A stretch of 64,000 nt of DNA, from positions 62,001 through 126,000 of the forward strand of contig WEDG01004115.1 in NCBI GenBank assembly GCA_017591395.1. Reading direction: 5' to 3'. The notes below the pieces were generated by a model. The model made no database searches, was not told where the DNA came from, and saw only the letters and a program-made list of their open reading frames with translations. Source of the stretch: Schistocephalus solidus. Taxonomy: Eukaryota > Platyhelminthes > Cestoda > Diphyllobothriidea > Diphyllobothriidae. The position numbers were made by a program, and so were the translations under genes. Shown here in pieces: positions 59,226 to 64,000 of the stretch; the stretch's first letter is position 1; each line of letters starts with the position of its first letter.

Positions 59226-61582
59226 AGTCAGAAACTGCCGTTTTACACGACATCACGACAGTTGCATAGTTTGGGCACATTGGCTGAATATGAATTTCTG
59301 CCCGCCTAACGGATACCGCAGACGTGCTGCCGCCCACTCCCCTCCGCAAATTAACCAGGGTTTAATGTGAAATTGAGTGCATAATATACAATGTAGGCCC
59401 TAAACGCCTCCTGCCGCAGCCATTTCAGAAGATGGTGAGTAGGCTAGTGCCGAACAGTCACAAAGTGCGCGTGGTAGTTTGCTTATAAACAAATGGTGCA
59501 CAGTCTAAAGGCTTCGGAGCACAAAGGGCGGTTTAATGTACCGGTTACCGAATGCAAAGTACGGGGCTGAGAAACCAGGGGTCACGAGCGTAGGAATTGT
59601 GCGTCACTGAAAAGGTCATTATAAGTCTCTAGTACCTAAAACATGATAGAAGTTGTTCCGCAACTGCCAGGCACTTTTAGCTTTAGTAACCGATGATAAA
59701 AATAACAGAAACTGGAGGGGTGAGGAGGAGGAGACCGGCTTGCCAGCGTAGCAGGCAGGGCGGACAGCCTCCAGCGAAGACTAGGTACGAAATAAACAGG
59801 CTTTCGGAGCTGGTGAACAAACGGTCGCATAACATGCTGCAGCAGGTTTACACCGACGAATAGCCAGACATTGTGCTCGGATGAAGAGTTAAGCTCGAGA
59901 ATACTTGACTTTAGTTACAGGTGTGAGGTAATTCACTCAGATACGACAAATGAAGCGTTCAAAATAAACAGCAAACAGCAATGGAGTTGAGAGAAGGATA
60001 AGAGAACTGCGATTTTGTCGACCATGCTAACATCAAGTTAAATGGTAAATGCAGATTCTATGGTTTTAAAAATGAAGAATATAGACCAACCGAGACGTTA
60101 TCAGAAAAAAACGCATCTTAAAGTTGTTGCAGGAGGTCAGCGGAAATCATGAATATGAAGGTTCCGGATTAAGCCATATGACAGTGCTAATATGGTATAG
60201 TGACGGTGTTCTACTGGAGGTTTTAATCGAACACAGTAAAGGGAAGCCCAACGGCGGACAGGGTTACAGCTACATCTACGCCTACAACACACATGCTGAA
60301 CAATAACTCCGCACAAGAGGAGGTATTCAGGATTCCACATAACAGTGTAGGTGTGTCATTAAGGTCACATTCTGGAGGAATACCTGAAGCATGACTTTCA
60401 ATCCAACGAAAAGTTACGTCACCCCGTCCATAGATAGTCCTTCAGACTTCCTCCTCTAGCTACGCATGATGACTTAAAATGCCGCCAGATCTAATGTAGT
60501 GAAAGAACACAGCGCTGGATAGGAGTGGAGAAATTTGGCTCATGACCTGTCTTAATCCCCCCTCCACACCTACCGCAATGAACCAGTATAGCATTCGAAC
60601 CACTATGAATGCTGATGACGAGAAAGGAGGCAGTGGATGGCAGGGGCTGTGTCCTGGGATACGCCAACAAGTAAGTAAGACAGAGAACGGAGAAAAAATT
60701 AAACAATTCAAAAACATAACAGACATCAGAAGCCACCCCAGTGCGGCGTGGAGAGTCAGGCGACACCGCGCACGTCTGTCTTCTCTCTGCATAGTCGGAG
60801 CTTTGTTTTGACAGACGGGTTGTCAAGCCGAAAGGTCAGTGAGTCAGAGAGAAAACAGCAAACATCGAGGTCTGCAGGTACACCTTTTTGGAGTCGGGCC
60901 AACTGCAGTGAAACCGTGATGGTAAGGAAAAATACCACAGAGAAAAACAAGGGGGGAGGTGGACGCCACGACAGTCCGTTTAGCTCTGTGAAAGTACATC
61001 AAATACATGGAGAGTGAGATGTCTGAAAGCCCATCTTCATCAGGTAGGTAAACGCTCTTCAGACTGTAGAGCAACGAACTAAGAGAATTTATAAAGCGTT
61101 TTGACAGTTTCAGGCCAGTAACGAGGAAAACTTCAACAAATGGAACTACTGAGCACATAACACTCCGACAAGATATAAGCTAGTTTGTTTACTGATAAAA
61201 CAGCAGTTAGCTTCAGTGGATCAGCGGGGAAGGTCAGTCAGGATGGACTAGGAGTTGTTAAGTTCAAACTCCTGATATTTCATTGTAGACTTACGGTTGC
61301 GCCTTGCAAGCGCATGCGGTCCGTGGCCGATAGAGTGGTGGCAGAAAAATGTCCCCAGTAGTTAAGAAATACACAACACAAAAAGTATGGACTTAAATGC
61401 AGCATGCTAAGTCAATTTTTCGGGACTACGGACTAGAAGTGTGGATGCAAGGATAACTGTGCAGCCAGCTGTCCTCCTGAAGCGAACACGAGGCACAGAA
61501 TCCCCCTTTTTTGGTAGAGCAGGAATCTAAGTAAAATAAGCTAACGGGATCACAAAAATGTTCGGAATTCACAACAAGAACT
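59226..61582. other. unassigned sequence
   Basis: Overlapping short frames on both strands (for example 60460-60826 minus against 60542-61017 plus). No domain and no repeat partner seen. Confidence 0.4.
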
Positions 61583-61965
61583 GGTAGGGATGCCCTTAAT
61601 GACCACCTAAACAGGATACGGGAGTAGGAACCGCCCCAGCCGCTTAAAATAGACGAGCTTACGGTGACTTTCTGGAAAGGTAAATATACCCGTGTCTTAA
61701 CGCTAACACTAGCCCTAAAATAAAACTTATCTATCAACTTAATATTAAACCTAGACGTACCCCAAAATCCAAAACCTTACAGTTAAGACGATAAAAATCT
61801 TAGCCCTTAGCCTAAGCATGTTCACAACCCCAACTCATACGTTGACCTTACACCTAACCCTAGCCCTCACCTTAATCCTAAACATAATTGCCTTGGCATT
61901 TAGCGCAAAGCTACATGTTCCCATTCCCGTGTCCTGTTTAGACGGCTACACAAGGCAGCCTTACC
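61583..61965. mobile_element. TTAGGG-core MITE (copy 12), well preserved
   Basis: The left end 'GGTAGGGATGCCCTTAATGA' with 'CTAAACAGGATACGGGAGT' is mirrored at the right by 'TTCCCGTGTCCTGTTTAG' and 'CAAGGCAGCCTTACC'. The core is a CCTAACCCTAGCCC-type array (61700-61890), in the opposite orientation to copies 8 and 10. Confidence 0.85.
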
Positions 61966-64000
61966 CCAATGTGTTCTGCGAAGATCCAGCTAACGCATAA
62001 AAGGAGCTCTATATTCACGCCAACCTACCTTCCACACTGCGATCGTCTGCAACACTCAATTTTCTCTGTTGGATAACGTGAGGACGTTATTGTAACAGTT
62101 GTCATTTGCAGTGAACAGGGCATCAAATCAATAGGTTGGTCTGGCTACACCCTAGTCCCCAATCGGTTATCAAGAGCGCTGTGTACCCACTCACTCGCTC
62201 CCTAACGCAAGGCAGAGACGTACTCTCAGAGCACAATGGATGTTCCAGACAGACAGCTTATTTTCGCTGATTTCCTGACTTTTCGGGGTCAATTTCAATA
62301 CCTTCTACACCGTAAACCAATCGGACTGTGGAAACTAATGAGTGAATTTGAATGTCCAGCAAGTTGAACGCAAATAGTAAGCAATCACAGGATAGTAGGA
62401 TAACACGCATCGTGGACAACGGGTAAACCACGGAGGCCTCGAGGGTAAAGCGCGGTTGCTTTAATGTCACGTTATCCGAAGTGATTATGGATGCTTGTGG
62501 AAGAGCATACTAAACAACCCAGGCGGACAAATAGGGGGGCCCATTTTCTGGTCGACCATGCATTCAGTCGATGACCTAGAGATACGAATTGCTTGAATCG
62601 AAGGGGGGGGGGCATAAAACGTCATCTACCTCTTCCAAACGAGACGTTCCGCTTGAAAACGCAGATGTGCAGAGGTACGATCGCAGTCAAAAAAGGAAGA
62701 CGGAATCCCCAAAGAAGTGGAGAAAGATTTGGAGGATGAAATTGGTGAGACCATCCAATGAGCACTAACTTAAGGAAATCCGCGTCTCCATCGTATCACA
62801 TACCAGAGTTGATCGAACGACAGTCGATTACCAATCCCAAAAATTCGCAGACAAGTGGGAACAGTGGTGAATGCTAAGGCCTATTATCTAAACGTTTAGC
62901 GCATTGTAGTCAGTAATGCCTACAGGCCTTAAGGGCACAGTCAGTCGCTCCGAAACCGCCGAGAGTCGAAGCCCACCTCCAGCACCTCTACACTATCGAG
63001 AACAAGAAGTTAGCTTACGTAGGTACAATCAGCGAGATGAAGGCCACGACAACTGGGCAAATCCTGGCTTCAGAGATGTACACCATGGATAGAGCGCTCG
63101 AGGTACAGGCGTAAAACCTGGGTCCGCGCATACAGTACTGAACTACCATTTGTATAGCTTCGTCGCCTGCCCCAACCCCACTCCTGAATCCGTCCAACCT
63201 GCTCGACTTCCTATTAGGCTTAAAGCGACTAATAAAGACGGTTTTTGGAACAACAACAACCGAATTAGTCGTGCCCTGCAATACTAGCGGAGAATGACCG
63301 GACATTGGAGCCGGGGGCGGCCAAAACTGTGGATGATCATTGCGGCGCACGAAGAGGTGAGCCGGAGGAGCAGTAAGATATGAACGGCTAGCGTAGCCGT
63401 CATCAGTGTCGCCATCATGATGGCAGTTGGCCTGCCCAGTACATTGCGGCAACACCAAGACAACGGCAACAGAATGAGGTCACGCGCACAGGTAGTCAGT
63501 TAGCACACACGCGCACCAGATCACTGCTGATAGGCAGCTAGGTGGGGTAGCGGTGACTGCCCGCAGGCTGCGGTGTTACCCGCAGAGCTTGGATCGGGGT
63601 AGGGACGCCGGCCAACGCACACACAACCTGTGGGTTGAGGGCGGCAGTGAGCCTCGCAACGCGACTTCAGGAGGGCGTCTATACGTGAGCATTAAATTTA
63701 GGGCGGGGGGAGGGGAGGGTCACTGGCACTGCAAGCACGCTATGGCCCGACGATGAAACGACGACCGGCTGCGATCTTTAGGGCCACGTACTCAAGCTGG
63801 TCATAAAGTAAGTTCATTCAGACGCGCAAAAACGCGTGGAAACATTAAGTACAAGGAGAAGATGATGGAGGGGAGGCGGCGAATCAAGCGCCGGGTCAGC
63901 TTGACGGAGAACGACTCGGAGGGTATATAGATGAGCGGGCTGCGGGGAGGCGAGATTGAGAGTAGACGACTTGGCCTATTCCAGGCCAGATCTCCTACTG
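61966..64000. other. unassigned sequence; GC-rich end with a TATA-like box
   Basis: The 147-codon minus frame at 63015-63458 has no recognised domain. The last 450 bp are GC- and purine-rich, and a 'GGGTATATAG' TATA-like box at 63921-63930 sits ahead of a GC-rich leader that runs off the window. It could be a promoter or an LTR edge; this is weak. Confidence 0.3.

Noticed and set aside
63921..63930. TATA box as a confident promoter
   Set aside because: A single TATATA match with no downstream gene visible before the window ends.

Overview
The window reads as a repeat-dense, gene-poor stretch of an animal nuclear genome. No bacterial-style operons are present, and no host exon could be recognised with confidence. 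Apart from low-complexity frames the longest open frame is only 223 codons, and the long frames over microsatellites are artefacts. Several traits point to a flatworm, possibly a large-genome tapeworm or fluke; this is inference. They are a tRNA-headed short element carrying a hammerhead ribozyme motif (the arrangement known from the schistosome Sm-alpha SINE), TTAGGG-like degenerate arrays inside inverted-repeat elements, and a very short intron-like gap in a Tc1 transposase relic.

Layout. 1-5,000: sparse sequence, a 254-bp (GA)n tract, two TTAGGG-core MITEs and a repeat broken up by a TAG microsatellite. 5,000-7,450: long repeat R1, found again at 43,460-45,830. 8,460-13,640: repeat X twice (about 1,050 bp, nearly identical), the second copy held between two 395-bp direct repeats A and A'. 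18,400-21,715: a CpG-rich patch, then a Tc1-type relic beside or around a 609-bp inverted-repeat MITE. 23,300-28,500: diverged hammerhead SINE, Tc1-related inverted-repeat elements, a complex foldback and GC-rich repeat U. 30,000-34,800: old repeat D1, a MITE and a 1-kb ATC microsatellite that abuts a SINE fragment. 36,000-36,600, 42,880-43,350 and 46,950-47,535: three clusters of inverted hammerhead-SINE copies. 37,900-42,400: an imperfect duplication (D2) with a 1.1-kb length difference and one MITE present in only one copy. 50,000-57,100: a tRNA-like element, a MITE, a 540-bp TTC microsatellite abutting another SINE remnant, and a 1.2-kb inverted-repeat element. 58,300-64,000: second D1 copy, one more MITE and otherwise unassigned sequence.

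The most noteworthy signal is the 45-nt hammerhead motif. Five copies have an intact core with a pairable stem I, a sixth has the core but a poorer stem I, and two have a single change in the GAAA box. It lies downstream of A-box and B-box sequence and sits in inverted pairs and tail-head-tail arrangements. Next come the 12-copy MITE family with telomere-like cores, and the Tc1 relic in which removing a 43-nt GT...AG segment restores exact DD34E spacing. All percentages are estimates by eye.
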